Source: Spirochaetes bacterium GWF1_49_6 (GTDB lineage Bacteria > Spirochaetota > Brevinematia > Brevinematales > GWF1-51-8). From it: DNA of 8,681 nt. The notes below the pieces were generated by a model that was given only the letters and a program-made list of their open reading frames with translations, made no database searches and had not been told where the DNA came from. Below, piece after piece: positions 1 to 5,322 of the stretch. Positions within the stretch are counted from its first letter, which is position 1, and every line of letters starts with the position of its first letter. The stretch lies in NCBI GenBank assembly GCA_001829395.1, contig MIBD01000009.1, forward strand, positions 7,953 through 16,633. Reading direction: 5' to 3'. Both the position numbers and the translations under genes were made by a program.

Positions 1-801
1 TTGATTATTTACGACGAGGTGCATTTCCTGCCCGCGCCGATCTTCCGAATGACGACCGCTATCCAGAGCAAACGCCGTCTGGGGCTGACGGCGACGCTTG
101 TCCGGGAGGATAATCTCGAGACGGAGGTCTTCACGCTCATCGGACCGAAGGTCTATGAGTACCCGTGGAAGACGCTCGAGAAGGAAGGCTGGATCGCGGA
201 GGCGTTCTGCTATGAAATCCGCATCCCTCTGACTTCGGAGGGTTACGAATTTTATAAGAATGCCAATAACCGCACCAAGTTCCGCATCGCGAGCGAAAAC
301 CCGAACAAAGTCGATATGATCGATATGCTTATCAAGCGTTATAAGAACCATCATATCCTGATCATAGGGCACTACCTGACCCAGCTCCGTGAAATCGCCG
401 AACTGTTCGACCTCCCGCTGATTACGGGAAGTACGCCGAACAACGAGCGTTCCGATATCTACGACGCGTTCCGGGCGGGAAAGATATCCGCGCTCGTGAT
501 ATCGAAGGTGGGTAATTTCTCGATCGACCTTCCCGACGCGGATGTGGCGATCCAGATATCGGGGGTATTCGGGTCGCGTCAGGAGGAAGCCCAGCGTCTC
601 GGACGGATACTTCGTCCCGATTCCGGGAAGTCCTACTTCTACGCGCTGGTCTCGAAGGATACGCTGGAAGAGGATTTCTCCAGAAAGCGGCAGATGTTCC
701 TGCTGGAACAGGGCTATAAATATACGATTGTCGATTATTCCAATAAGCAGGAGAACGGCGCGCTTACGATGCCGCTCGTCCTGTCCGAAATCGGCGAATA
801 G
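1..801 (+). CDS. XPB/ERCC3-family DNA helicase, C-terminal part (5' end outside window)
   Basis: This is a superfamily 2 helicase of the bacterial XPB (ERCC3/Ssl2) type, an ATP-driven 3'-5' DNA translocase linked to repair. In window codon numbering the visible motifs are: Walker B DEVH at 5-8; motif III TAT at 30-32 within GLTATLVRED, which includes the XPB-specific RED motif at 35-37; ISKVGNFSIDLPDADV (motif IV/V region, from about 168); and motif VI QRLGRILR at 198-205. The ending FSRKRQMFLLEQGYKY matches the conserved XPB C-terminus. Walker A and any N-terminal damage-recognition domain lie upstream of the window. The TTG at base 1 is therefore an internal codon, not a start. The stop is TAG at 799-801. 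The next gene begins 8 bp later, so the two are probably co-transcribed. Family assignment is very secure; cellular role is by family only. Confidence 0.95.
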   Translation: MIIYDEVHFLPAPIFRMTTAIQSKRRLGLTATLVREDNLETEVFTLIGPKVYEYPWKTLEKEGWIAEAFCYEIRIPLTSEGYEFYKNANNRTKFRIASENPNKVDMIDMLIKRYKNHHILIIGHYLTQLREIAELFDLPLITGSTPNNERSDIYDAFRAGKISALVISKVGNFSIDLPDADVAIQISGVFGSRQEEAQRLGRILRPDSGKSYFYALVSKDTLEEDFSRKRQMFLLEQGYKYTIVDYSNKQENGALTMPLVLSEIGE

Positions 802-809
802 GGTAACTT

Positions 810-2555
810 ATGCTGACCGTTAATAACGAGATGGTTCCGTTTATGGAACTCCCCGCGATGGACAGGATGATACCGGAAGAACCCAAGCTGGTAAAGAAAA
901 TTGCGGACTTCTACCTGAAAAAAGACCACGAGTTATCGCTGTATACCAGTGAAAACACGTCGAGAATGCACCATGTCTATTCGTATTTCCGCGAGAACGC
1001 GAGGGAAATCTATTCGCAGTTAAATAGCGACGAACGTCTTTTAGTCTATATCCTGAACCAGTGCTTCGGGTGGCTCGTGTTCGAGCAGATCGATTCGATG
1101 ATAGGGATTATCTCGCTCATTTACAAATTCGACGCGGTTTTAGTCCGCAAAACAATAGAATCGCTGATGGGAAAGTTCTTTATATTCAAGCTGGAGAGAC
1201 TGAAACGCTACAATCTTCTGTTCGCGCCAAAAGTATTTCTGGACAGTATCGCGGCGATTATGGAAGAAGAGGGGTACGCGCCTACGGAGAACGAGGTGAA
1301 TGCCGAACTCGAGGATATCCGCGAGGAGCTATCCACCTATCAGCATATTACCCTGATCGCGGGGATGCTGTCGTATATCGTGACATTTTCGCCCCGCAGT
1401 TCCGAGACCAACGAGATTCACAAGATCGATTTCGTGAAAATGTCCGACTATTTCTCCGATTTCGCCCCGAAGGAAAGGATCGATAATATCATAAAAAAAC
1501 TCTCGCAGTTCGGTTTTTTCGAGAAGCTGAATAACCGGATTGTGGTCAATAAAAACATATTCGAACGTATCGTGTCCCTCTCGGTGAACGAACAGCTCTT
1601 TATCGTGTTCCTGTATAAATTTATGGATAAGTTCGATTTCAAGAAAAGCTACTTTATGACATTGAAGATACTCGCGAACCGTCCCAAGGGGTTATCGCTG
1701 CGGGAACTGTTCTTCTACTTCCTGAACTGCGAAATGTACTTCGTGCTGAAGAACGAGGTGAAAAACCTCAAACAGTACATTCAGCACCAGGAACTGAAAT
1801 TCACCTTTTTCGTCAAGGCGCTCGAGAACGAGAATATCGCGGCGGTCAAACGCAGCGAGGAGGGTTCGATCTCGATCGCGAAGGATTATATGATTATGAA
1901 CGAGCCGCATAGTTCGCTCCTGAAGAACGCCGACTTTTCCGCGAAGTTCAAGAACCGGACTTTTATAGTCGAGCCGAATTACGAGGTGATAGTCGAACCG
2001 TACCTGAAGCCCAAGGTTCTCCTGAAACTCGCCATGATCGCGGAGCCTGTCACTATCCAGACTATCTCGATATTCAAGATTACGAAGGAGTCGATCTACC
2101 GTTCGTTCGCCTACGGCATCAAGAAGGACGAGATACTGAAATTTCTTGCCAAGCACTCCAAGCATGAGCTCCCCGATAATGTGGTGACCGGTATCGAGAG
2201 TTTTATCAATGGCATGGATATCCACGACATGAAACAGTACAAGATCATCCAGTTGAATTCGCAGGAGTCCTCGCAGGTCAAGGAGAACTTTAAGAATAAA
2301 GTGATCGAGATAGAACCCCACACATTTTTAGTGTTCGATCTGGAAGTATTAAAATCGATAGAAGAATATTGCAAAAAAAGCGGGTTCGGAATAAAATATG
2401 TCGAAGATTTCCTGAACGGGGATAATTTCTTTTACCGGATGCATGAGAACACGCTCCTGCAGAATATCCGGCATCTGCATACGATGAAGGAATTTTTCGA
2501 TTTTTACGGGAATTCGTTTGTGGGTACGAAAGTTAAATTAGATAATGAAATTTAA
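810..2555 (+). CDS. XPB-partner protein with Helicase_C_3 (XPB/Ssl2 N-terminal-like) domain
   Basis: This is a 581-residue soluble protein with no signal peptide or membrane segment. Residues about 383-466 run from RTFIVEPNYEVIV, through an AEPVTIQTISIFKITKES stretch, to LAKHSKHELPDNV. This is the pattern of the Helicase_C_3 / XPB-Ssl2 N-terminal-type domain found in bacterial helicase-associated proteins. Residues 1-380 are not recognised. Two stretches (about 72-150 and 224-340) look like winged-helix units, with helices followed by a short beta hairpin, but this is only an impression. There are no Walker motifs and no obvious nuclease motif. The ATG at 810 has a modest AGGG site just upstream and lies 8 bp after the helicase stop, suggesting coupled translation. 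A role as accessory or regulatory subunit of the helicase is inferred from domain and position. The last 90 codons are more A/T-rich than the rest. Confidence 0.85.
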   Translation: MLTVNNEMVPFMELPAMDRMIPEEPKLVKKIADFYLKKDHELSLYTSENTSRMHHVYSYFRENAREIYSQLNSDERLLVYILNQCFGWLVFEQIDSMIGIISLIYKFDAVLVRKTIESLMGKFFIFKLERLKRYNLLFAPKVFLDSIAAIMEEEGYAPTENEVNAELEDIREELSTYQHITLIAGMLSYIVTFSPRSSETNEIHKIDFVKMSDYFSDFAPKERIDNIIKKLSQFGFFEKLNNRIVVNKNIFERIVSLSVNEQLFIVFLYKFMDKFDFKKSYFMTLKILANRPKGLSLRELFFYFLNCEMYFVLKNEVKNLKQYIQHQELKFTFFVKALENENIAAVKRSEEGSISIAKDYMIMNEPHSSLLKNADFSAKFKNRTFIVEPNYEVIVEPYLKPKVLLKLAMIAEPVTIQTISIFKITKESIYRSFAYGIKKDEILKFLAKHSKHELPDNVVTGIESFINGMDIHDMKQYKIIQLNSQESSQVKENFKNKVIEIEPHTFLVFDLEVLKSIEEYCKKSGFGIKYVEDFLNGDNFFYRMHENTLLQNIRHLHTMKEFFDFYGNSFVGTKVKLDNEI

Positions 2556-2556
2556 G

Positions 2557-2585
2557 TTGTCTTTATTTTCGAATTGAATTATAAT
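2557..2585 (+). promoter_or_regulatory. Sigma-70-type promoter for the EIIA-GerMN pair
   Basis: A -35 TTGTCT (2557-2562, 4 of 6 consensus bases) is followed after exactly 17 bp by a perfect -10 TATAAT (2580-2585). The -35 begins two bases after the stop codon of the preceding gene, inside an A/T-rich gap. Transcription would start near 2592 and leave a leader of about 43 nt before the EIIA start codon. This separates the EIIA-GerMN unit from the helicase genes. Confidence 0.7.
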
Positions 2586-2587
2586 AC

Positions 2588-2600
2588 TCTAATTATTAGA
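2588..2600. promoter_or_regulatory. Perfect 13-bp dyad over the predicted transcription start (possible operator)
   Basis: TCTAAT-T-ATTAGA is a perfect inverted repeat with 6-bp arms around one central base. It starts three bases after the -10 box and covers the predicted transcription start. That position suits a repressor site. No regulator gene is visible in the window, and short A/T-rich dyads occur by chance. Confidence 0.3.
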
Positions 2601-2624
2601 AGCTATTCCAATAAATATTTGGAT

Positions 2625-2629
2625 GGAGG
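2625..2629 (+). promoter_or_regulatory. Ribosome binding site deciding the EIIA start
   Basis: GGAGG at 2625-2629 lies 5 bases before the ATG at 2635. An in-frame ATG at 2623 overlaps this site and has no Shine-Dalgarno of its own, so 2635 is the better start. It gives a protein beginning MKLAELL, typical of the family. Confidence 0.8.
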
Positions 2630-2634
2630 CGGTT

Positions 2635-3102
2635 ATGAAACTGGCGGAACTCTTAAAGCCGGAATATGTTAAGGTCGGATTGGAAGGAAAGACCAAAGAA
2701 GATATATTGCAGGAACTCGCGGACTTTTTATCCATATCGCATCCCGGTATCGATAAGAAGGACGTGTTCAAAGCTATCCTCGAACGCGAGAAAAAAGGGT
2801 CTACCGGCGTCGGTAACGGCCTTGCTATCCCGCACGGACGCAGCCCGCGTATCGATGGAATGCACCTGATCGTGGTCTACGATCCCGAAGGGAAGGATTT
2901 CGACGCTTATGACAAGAAGCCGTCGCACCTCTTCTTCACCGCGATCGCGTCCGACGACTATTCCCCGCACGAGCAGCTCGAGGTCCTGAGGATTATCGCC
3001 GAGATCTACGAAAAGACCGATCTCGAGAAAGCGATAGAAAAGGTGAAAACCCCCTCAGCCTTCTACGAACTTCTTGTCGCGAAAGAAGAAGAAATATCGT
3101 AG
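2635..3102 (+). CDS. ptsN: PTS EIIA type-2 domain protein (PtsN-like, nitrogen-type regulator)
   Basis: This is a stand-alone 155-residue EIIA domain of the fructose/mannitol/PtsN type, cytoplasmic, accepting a phosphoryl group from an HPr-like protein on a histidine. The signature EREKKGSTGVGNGLAIPHGR is visible, with the phospho-acceptor His at residue 67 (start at 2635). The family ends are present: an N-terminal KLAELLKPEYVKVGLEGKTKEDIL and a C-terminal stretch around LRIIAEIYEK. Length is normal for PtsN. No EIIB, EIIC, HPr or EI gene is adjacent, so a regulatory rather than sugar-transport role is more likely, as known for PtsN. It has its own promoter and lies 3 bp before a GerMN-domain gene. 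An orphan fructose EIIA is the alternative reading; the domain itself is secure. Confidence 0.93.
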   Translation: MKLAELLKPEYVKVGLEGKTKEDILQELADFLSISHPGIDKKDVFKAILEREKKGSTGVGNGLAIPHGRSPRIDGMHLIVVYDPEGKDFDAYDKKPSHLFFTAIASDDYSPHEQLEVLRIIAEIYEKTDLEKAIEKVKTPSAFYELLVAKEEEIS

Positions 3103-3105
3103 TCG

Positions 3106-3774
3106 ATGCCTGAAAAAAAGACCTCGTCGCGCAGCAGAAAACGCAAGACCGGCAAGTATACCCCGTTAATCTGGATTGTCACCGCCGGAGTTATCGCGTT
3201 CTTTATCTCCTATTCCAAGACGCTCTACGACGGCGGATTCGGCAAACTCATCTCCACCAATAATTCACCCCTGAATACCAATACCGTAAAGACGAATGCG
3301 GCGGCCGTCAATCCGCTGATTAAGCAGACCAACGCGTTACCCGGCGATAAAGAGATCAAGGTAACGTTATATCTCGGGAAAACGTCCGATACCAAGGTGC
3401 GCCTGATACCCGTGGAGGCCGTCCTGCCGGTCAGCCAGACGCTCCTGCAGGATACCCTCAATCTGCTGATCTCCTACCGCGGGGACGGCGATATCGAGAA
3501 CTTTATCCCGTACCAGACGAAAATCCGCAGTATCAGTATAACAGGCGGGATCGCATATATCGACTTCACCGACGCGTTCGGCCAGAACTCCTACGGCACG
3601 CTCGGATACCAGATACAGGTCTACCAGATCGTCTATACCGCCGCGCAGTTTACCGCGGTGCAGGGCGTCTCGTTCGCGATGAACGGCAAGGAGATCAAGT
3701 ACCTCGGCGGCGACGGCTACCTTATCCATAACCCCATCTATCCGTTCTCATCCCTCCCGGAGTTCACGTACTAA
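3106..3774 (+). CDS. Membrane-anchored GerMN-domain protein
   Basis: This 222-residue protein has a very basic N-terminus (KKTSSRSRKRKTGK), one hydrophobic segment at about 18-36, and a low-complexity Asn/Thr linker to about 80. A GerMN domain follows at about 85-200. Family landmarks are the opening beta strand IKVTLYLGK, PVEAVLPVS, GGIAYIDFTDAF (148-158), QIVYTAAQF (174-182) and VSFAMNGKEI (188-197). GerMN is named from spore-germination protein GerM but is widespread in non-sporulating bacteria, often in envelope proteins. The basic residues before the membrane segment predict the domain outside the cytoplasmic membrane. The ATG lies 3 bp after the EIIA stop with only a weak AG-rich region upstream, so translation is probably coupled. 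Biological role is unknown; nothing here implies sporulation. Confidence 0.85.
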   Translation: MPEKKTSSRSRKRKTGKYTPLIWIVTAGVIAFFISYSKTLYDGGFGKLISTNNSPLNTNTVKTNAAAVNPLIKQTNALPGDKEIKVTLYLGKTSDTKVRLIPVEAVLPVSQTLLQDTLNLLISYRGDGDIENFIPYQTKIRSISITGGIAYIDFTDAFGQNSYGTLGYQIQVYQIVYTAAQFTAVQGVSFAMNGKEIKYLGGDGYLIHNPIYPFSSLPEFTY

Positions 3775-3792
3775 TCAAGCATCTCGCCCTTC

Positions 3793-3813
3793 GGCATCCC
3801 CTGCGGGAATGCC
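3793..3813. other. GC-rich hairpin just after the GerMN gene (terminator or REP-like)
   Basis: GGCAT-C-CCC, loop TGC, GGG-A-ATGCC forms a stem of eight pairs with one mismatch, 18 bp after the GerMN stop. No T-run follows, so it is not a classical intrinsic terminator. It may stabilise the mRNA 3' end or be part of a REP-like repeat, since its right arm GCGGGAATGCC recurs at 3832-3842. Confidence 0.4.
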
Positions 3814-3842
3814 GGCTATGCTCGGCGGCCGGCGGGAATGCC
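3803..3842. repeat. 11-bp direct repeat around GCCGGC palindromes
   Basis: GCGGGAATGCC occurs at 3803-3813 and 3832-3842. Between and overlapping the copies are two GCCGGC palindromes (3811-3816, 3828-3833), which can pair with each other. The local GC excess contrasts with the A/T-rich stretch that follows from about 3855. Confidence 0.6.
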
Positions 3843-3869
3843 CATACGTGCGGTTCTAAAAACTATTAC

Positions 3870-3893
3870 ATTTATAACAATAGTATTTATAAC
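3870..3893. repeat. 9-bp direct repeat ATTTATAAC
   Basis: ATTTATAAC is found at 3870-3878 and 3885-3893, a 15-bp period, in an A/T-rich stretch. ACTATT and AATAGT also form a small inverted pair across the first copy. Significance is uncertain. Confidence 0.4.
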
Positions 3894-3913
3894 TCTTTAC
3901 ATCACGCCCAATA

Positions 3914-3974
3914 GTCACTTCCTTGCCCTCTTTTCCTTTATAATCTGATTGAAAAGAGGGTTATTAGAAGTGAC
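3914..3974. repeat. Two-part inverted repeat, 18 paired bases (structured RNA or terminator)
   Basis: The outer arms GTCACTTC (3914-3921) and GAAGTGAC (3967-3974) are perfectly complementary. The inner arms CCCTCTTTTC (3926-3935) and GAAAAGAGGG (3951-3960) are also perfect, with a 15-nt A/T-rich loop. Internal loops of 4 and 6 nt separate the two stems. Such length is unlikely by chance. It could be a transcript-end structure for the GerMN operon, a non-coding RNA fold, or a remnant of a small inverted-repeat element. No T-run follows directly. Confidence 0.6.
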
Positions 3975-4008
3975 CATACATCATATAAACTTCTTGTAAT
4001 AACTTTTT
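3961..4008 (+). terminator. Possible weak terminator stem with T-run, overlapping the upstream inverted repeat
   Basis: TTATTAGAAG (3961-3970) can pair with CTTC (3990-3993) and TAATAA (3997-4002), leaving a 3-nt bulge. C and TTTTT (4004-4008) follow. The stem is A/T-rich and the loop is long (19 nt), so termination would be weak. It uses the same GAAG bases as the outer stem of the 3914-3974 structure, so the two folds exclude each other. Confidence 0.3.
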
Positions 4009-4011
4009 CGT

Positions 4012-4034
4012 CATGCTGAGCTAGTCGAAGCATG
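4012..4034. repeat. Palindromic dispersed-repeat-like element CATGCTGAGC..GAAGCATG
   Basis: The 23-base element begins CATGCT and ends AGCATG, a perfect 6-bp inverted pair around a GAGCTAGTCGA core. The wording CATGCTGAGC..GTCGAAGCATG resembles short intergenic repeats I recall in many unrelated bacterial genomes. Its right half, GTCGAAGCATGAGC, is repeated exactly at 4063-4076. Copy number in this genome cannot be judged from the window. Confidence 0.5.
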
Positions 4035-4041
4035 AGCGCTT

Positions 4042-4062
4042 ACCCCGCGTTTATCGCGGGGT
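4042..4062. repeat. Perfect 8-bp GC-rich hairpin
   Basis: ACCCCGCG (4042-4049), loop TTTAT, CGCGGGGT (4055-4062) is a perfect stem. It sits between the two copies of GTCGAAGCATGAGC (4024-4037 and 4063-4076), so hairpin and flanking repeat form one compact composite unit. Confidence 0.65.
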
Positions 4063-4067
4063 GTCGA

Positions 4068-4119
4068 AGCATGAGCACGGGCACTATCGTACTACCGCTG
4101 ATTTGCAGCATATCGGGGT
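4068..4119. repeat. 52-bp perfect direct repeat, copy 1
   Basis: The 52 bases beginning AGCATGAGCACGGGCACTAT and ending CAGCATATCGGGGT are identical to 4270-4321. Flanking bases differ on both sides (A and T here, G and A there), so the match ends are sharp. Inside is a small GCTG/CAGC hairpin (4097-4109). The copy's 3' end also forms the left arm of the 4110-4162 hairpin. Confidence 0.9.
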
Positions 4120-4162
4120 TAGCCAACACAGCAGTTGTACTGCGTACAGCTAATCCCGATAT
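4110..4162. ncRNA. Nested hairpin after repeat copy 1 (possible structured RNA)
   Basis: ATATCGGGGTTAGC (4110-4123) pairs with GCTAATCCCGATAT (4149-4162) over 14 positions, with one G-T wobble. The loop holds a second perfect hairpin, GCAGT-TGT-ACTGC (4131-4143). The right arm is in effect a partial inverted copy of the end of the 52-bp repeat. No promoter was found close upstream, so transcription is unproven. It may equally be a relic of a mobile repeat. Confidence 0.4.
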
Positions 4163-4220
4163 TAGAAATTTTCAAAGTATCTACAAATCGTCCGTGATGA
4201 GGGGTAGATCCAAAACAGAC

Positions 4221-4233
4221 GTCACTCAGTGAC
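4221..4233. repeat. 13-bp perfect dyad GTCACT-C-AGTGAC
   Basis: A perfect inverted repeat with 6-bp arms lies between the two 52-bp copies. Its arm GTCACT also opens the 3914 stem arm (GTCACTTC). It could be a protein-binding site, but no function can be assigned. Confidence 0.4.
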
Positions 4234-4269
4234 CAGCGTAGCAGATCGACAGACTTACAATGACTAAAG

Positions 4270-4321
4270 AGCATGAGCACGGGCACTATCGTACTACCGC
4301 TGATTTGCAGCATATCGGGGT
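4270..4321. repeat. 52-bp perfect direct repeat, copy 2
   Basis: This is identical to 4068-4119 at an offset of 202 bp, leaving 150 bp between the copies. After the repeat the sequence diverges into a small CCCAC-GCA-GTGGG hairpin (4326-4338). Copy 1 is instead followed by the long nested hairpin. The -35 box of the downstream promoter begins 17 bp past this copy. Confidence 0.9.
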
Positions 4322-4338
4322 AAATCCCACGCAGTGGG

Positions 4339-4367
4339 TTGACTTTATTGCTATTTAACGCTAAAAT
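4339..4367 (+). promoter_or_regulatory. Strong sigma-70-type promoter upstream of the TPR operon
   Basis: TTGACT (4339-4344, 5 of 6) is followed after exactly 17 bp by TAAAAT (4362-4367, 5 of 6). It is the best promoter match in the gene-free region. Transcription would begin near 4374, giving a leader of about 220 nt before the TPR gene at 4595. The leader can form a CTCAAA..TTTGAG hairpin (4397-4414). A second, weaker candidate is TTGCCG (4477-4482), 17 bp, TATATT (4500-4505). Confidence 0.6.
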
Positions 4368-4582
4368 TATGCGGGGAAATATTTTCGCGCGCGTTTCTCA
4401 AATGATTTTTTGAGTTGGCATCGCACGAAATAATACTCCGGTTATCGCCGATGTTTTACTTATGCAGGCTGATATATTGCCGAAAATAAGAATACGGGAT
4501 ATATTATACTATGGGCAAATCGGAAGTTACGCGGATTGTTATGATAAAGTGTTTACCGCGTAGTATAAGATGAGATGTCCAT

Positions 4583-4588
4583 AAGGAG
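4583..4588 (+). promoter_or_regulatory. Ribosome binding site of the first TPR gene
   Basis: AAGGAG lies 6 bases before the ATG at 4595, at ideal spacing. It supports this start, after which a signal peptide follows at once. Confidence 0.85.
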
Positions 4589-4594
4589 CGGAAA

Positions 4595-5311
4595 ATGACC
4601 CGGATAGTAACGGCGTTATTCATCATGCTTCTGGGCTTGGCGATTGTTTACAGTGTGGAAGATAACCCCAATTATAAGGCCGGAATGGCGTTCTACAAGC
4701 AGAAGAAATTTCTGCAGTCGATCGGCTCGTTCAAGAAGGCGATACAGGAAGGGTACCATGACGCGAACGTCTATTTTTACCTCGGTAACGCGTACCTGTT
4801 CCTGAACAACAAGGAGTACGATACCGCCCTCGATAACTACCTGGTCGCCTACGAGTTTTCAGGCGCGGCGGATTTTCAGTCGACGGTACTGTACCAGATG
4901 GGATATACGTATTACCTGAAGAAGGAATACACGAATTCCATCACGTACTTTAACAAGTCCTACGCCATGAACCCCGGTCTGACACAGACGTATTGGGCGA
5001 AGGGGATGGCGTATTACCGTCTGCGTGATAAGGAATCGGTCATACGGGAGTGGGAAAGTTATATCGCGCTCGCGCCCCAGGGGCCGCAGATAACGAATAT
5101 TATGAAAGCGATCGAGATACTGAAAGCCACCAATTTCCAGTTCCCGCCCGAAGGGGTGGATTTACTGGCGAGCGGGACGAACTCGCAGTCGACGAATAAG
5201 GGCGTTCAGGTGACGACCAAGCTCCCGGATATAGAAGGAGTTCTGGGCGATGTGAAGCCTGGCGATAAGGGGAAGGGAGAAGATTCCCAGATGGAAGATA
5301 TTGAGATGTAA
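4595..5311 (+). CDS. Exported TPR protein with four repeats
   Basis: This 238-residue protein opens with a signal peptide: MTR, then a hydrophobic core to about residue 17, with a likely cleavage after VYS (20). Four TPR-like units follow at about 26-56, 57-93, 97-130 and 131-164, recognisable by patterns such as FYLGNAYLF and QMGYTYYLKKEYTNSITYFNKSYAMNP. The second unit is a few residues longer than the canonical 34. The C-terminus (about 180-238) is low complexity, rich in Gly, Ser and Asp, and ends acidic. TPRs mediate protein-protein contacts; no enzyme domain is seen. Predicted location is periplasm or outer face of the membrane. It opens an apparent three-gene TPR operon, its stop codon adjoining the Shine-Dalgarno of the next gene. 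It is not recognised as a named family. Confidence 0.85.
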   Translation: MTRIVTALFIMLLGLAIVYSVEDNPNYKAGMAFYKQKKFLQSIGSFKKAIQEGYHDANVYFYLGNAYLFLNNKEYDTALDNYLVAYEFSGAADFQSTVLYQMGYTYYLKKEYTNSITYFNKSYAMNPGLTQTYWAKGMAYYRLRDKESVIREWESYIALAPQGPQITNIMKAIEILKATNFQFPPEGVDLLASGTNSQSTNKGVQVTTKLPDIEGVLGDVKPGDKGKGEDSQMEDIEM

Positions 5312-5318
5312 GGGGAGG
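5312..5318 (+). promoter_or_regulatory. Strong ribosome binding site of the large TPR gene
   Basis: GGGGAGG begins directly after the TAA stop (5309-5311) of the preceding gene and lies 4 bases before the ATG at 5323. The 11-bp gap and strong site support co-transcription and fix the start. Confidence 0.8.
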
Positions 5319-5322
5319 GATT

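Larger units (their letters stand above)
3775..4594. other. 820-base gene-free region with repeats and hairpins
   Basis: No open frame here looks like a real protein: the longer ones cross the repeats, have no ribosome binding site and give low-plausibility sequences. I see no tRNA cloverleaf, no CRISPR array and no transposase. The region is more A/T-rich in places (3855-4008 and 4340-4570) than the flanking genes. It holds several inverted repeats, one perfect 52-bp direct repeat, and a promoter for the downstream TPR operon. The parts are listed separately. Confidence 0.85.

Noticed and set aside
1..3. TTG at the first base as the true start of the helicase
   Set aside because: The DEVH box follows within five codons. 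Walker A must lie upstream, so the gene is cut by the window edge.
1692..2321. 209-codon - strand frame opposite the helicase partner
   Set aside because: It is a shadow frame rich in Leu, Asp, Arg and Val, while the + strand frame carries the Helicase_C_3 pattern.
2623..2634. Upstream in-frame ATG giving a 159-residue EIIA
   Set aside because: This ATG overlaps the GGAGG that serves the ATG at 2635, and it has no ribosome binding site of its own.
3106..3774. GerMN protein as evidence for a spore former
   Set aside because: GerMN domains are common in non-sporulating bacteria, and no other sporulation gene is in the window.
4032..4232. 66-codon + strand frame in the gene-free region
   Set aside because: It crosses the hairpins and the first 52-bp repeat, has no Shine-Dalgarno site and gives no recognisable protein pattern.
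4119..4313. 64-codon - strand frame between and into the 52-bp repeats
   Set aside because: Its start lies inside repeat copy 2 and it is explained by the repeats being open by chance; no ribosome binding site.
4068..4321. CRISPR-like repeat-spacer-repeat
   Set aside because: There are only two copies, the spacer is 150 bp, and no cas genes are present. The repeat length and spacing do not fit a CRISPR array.
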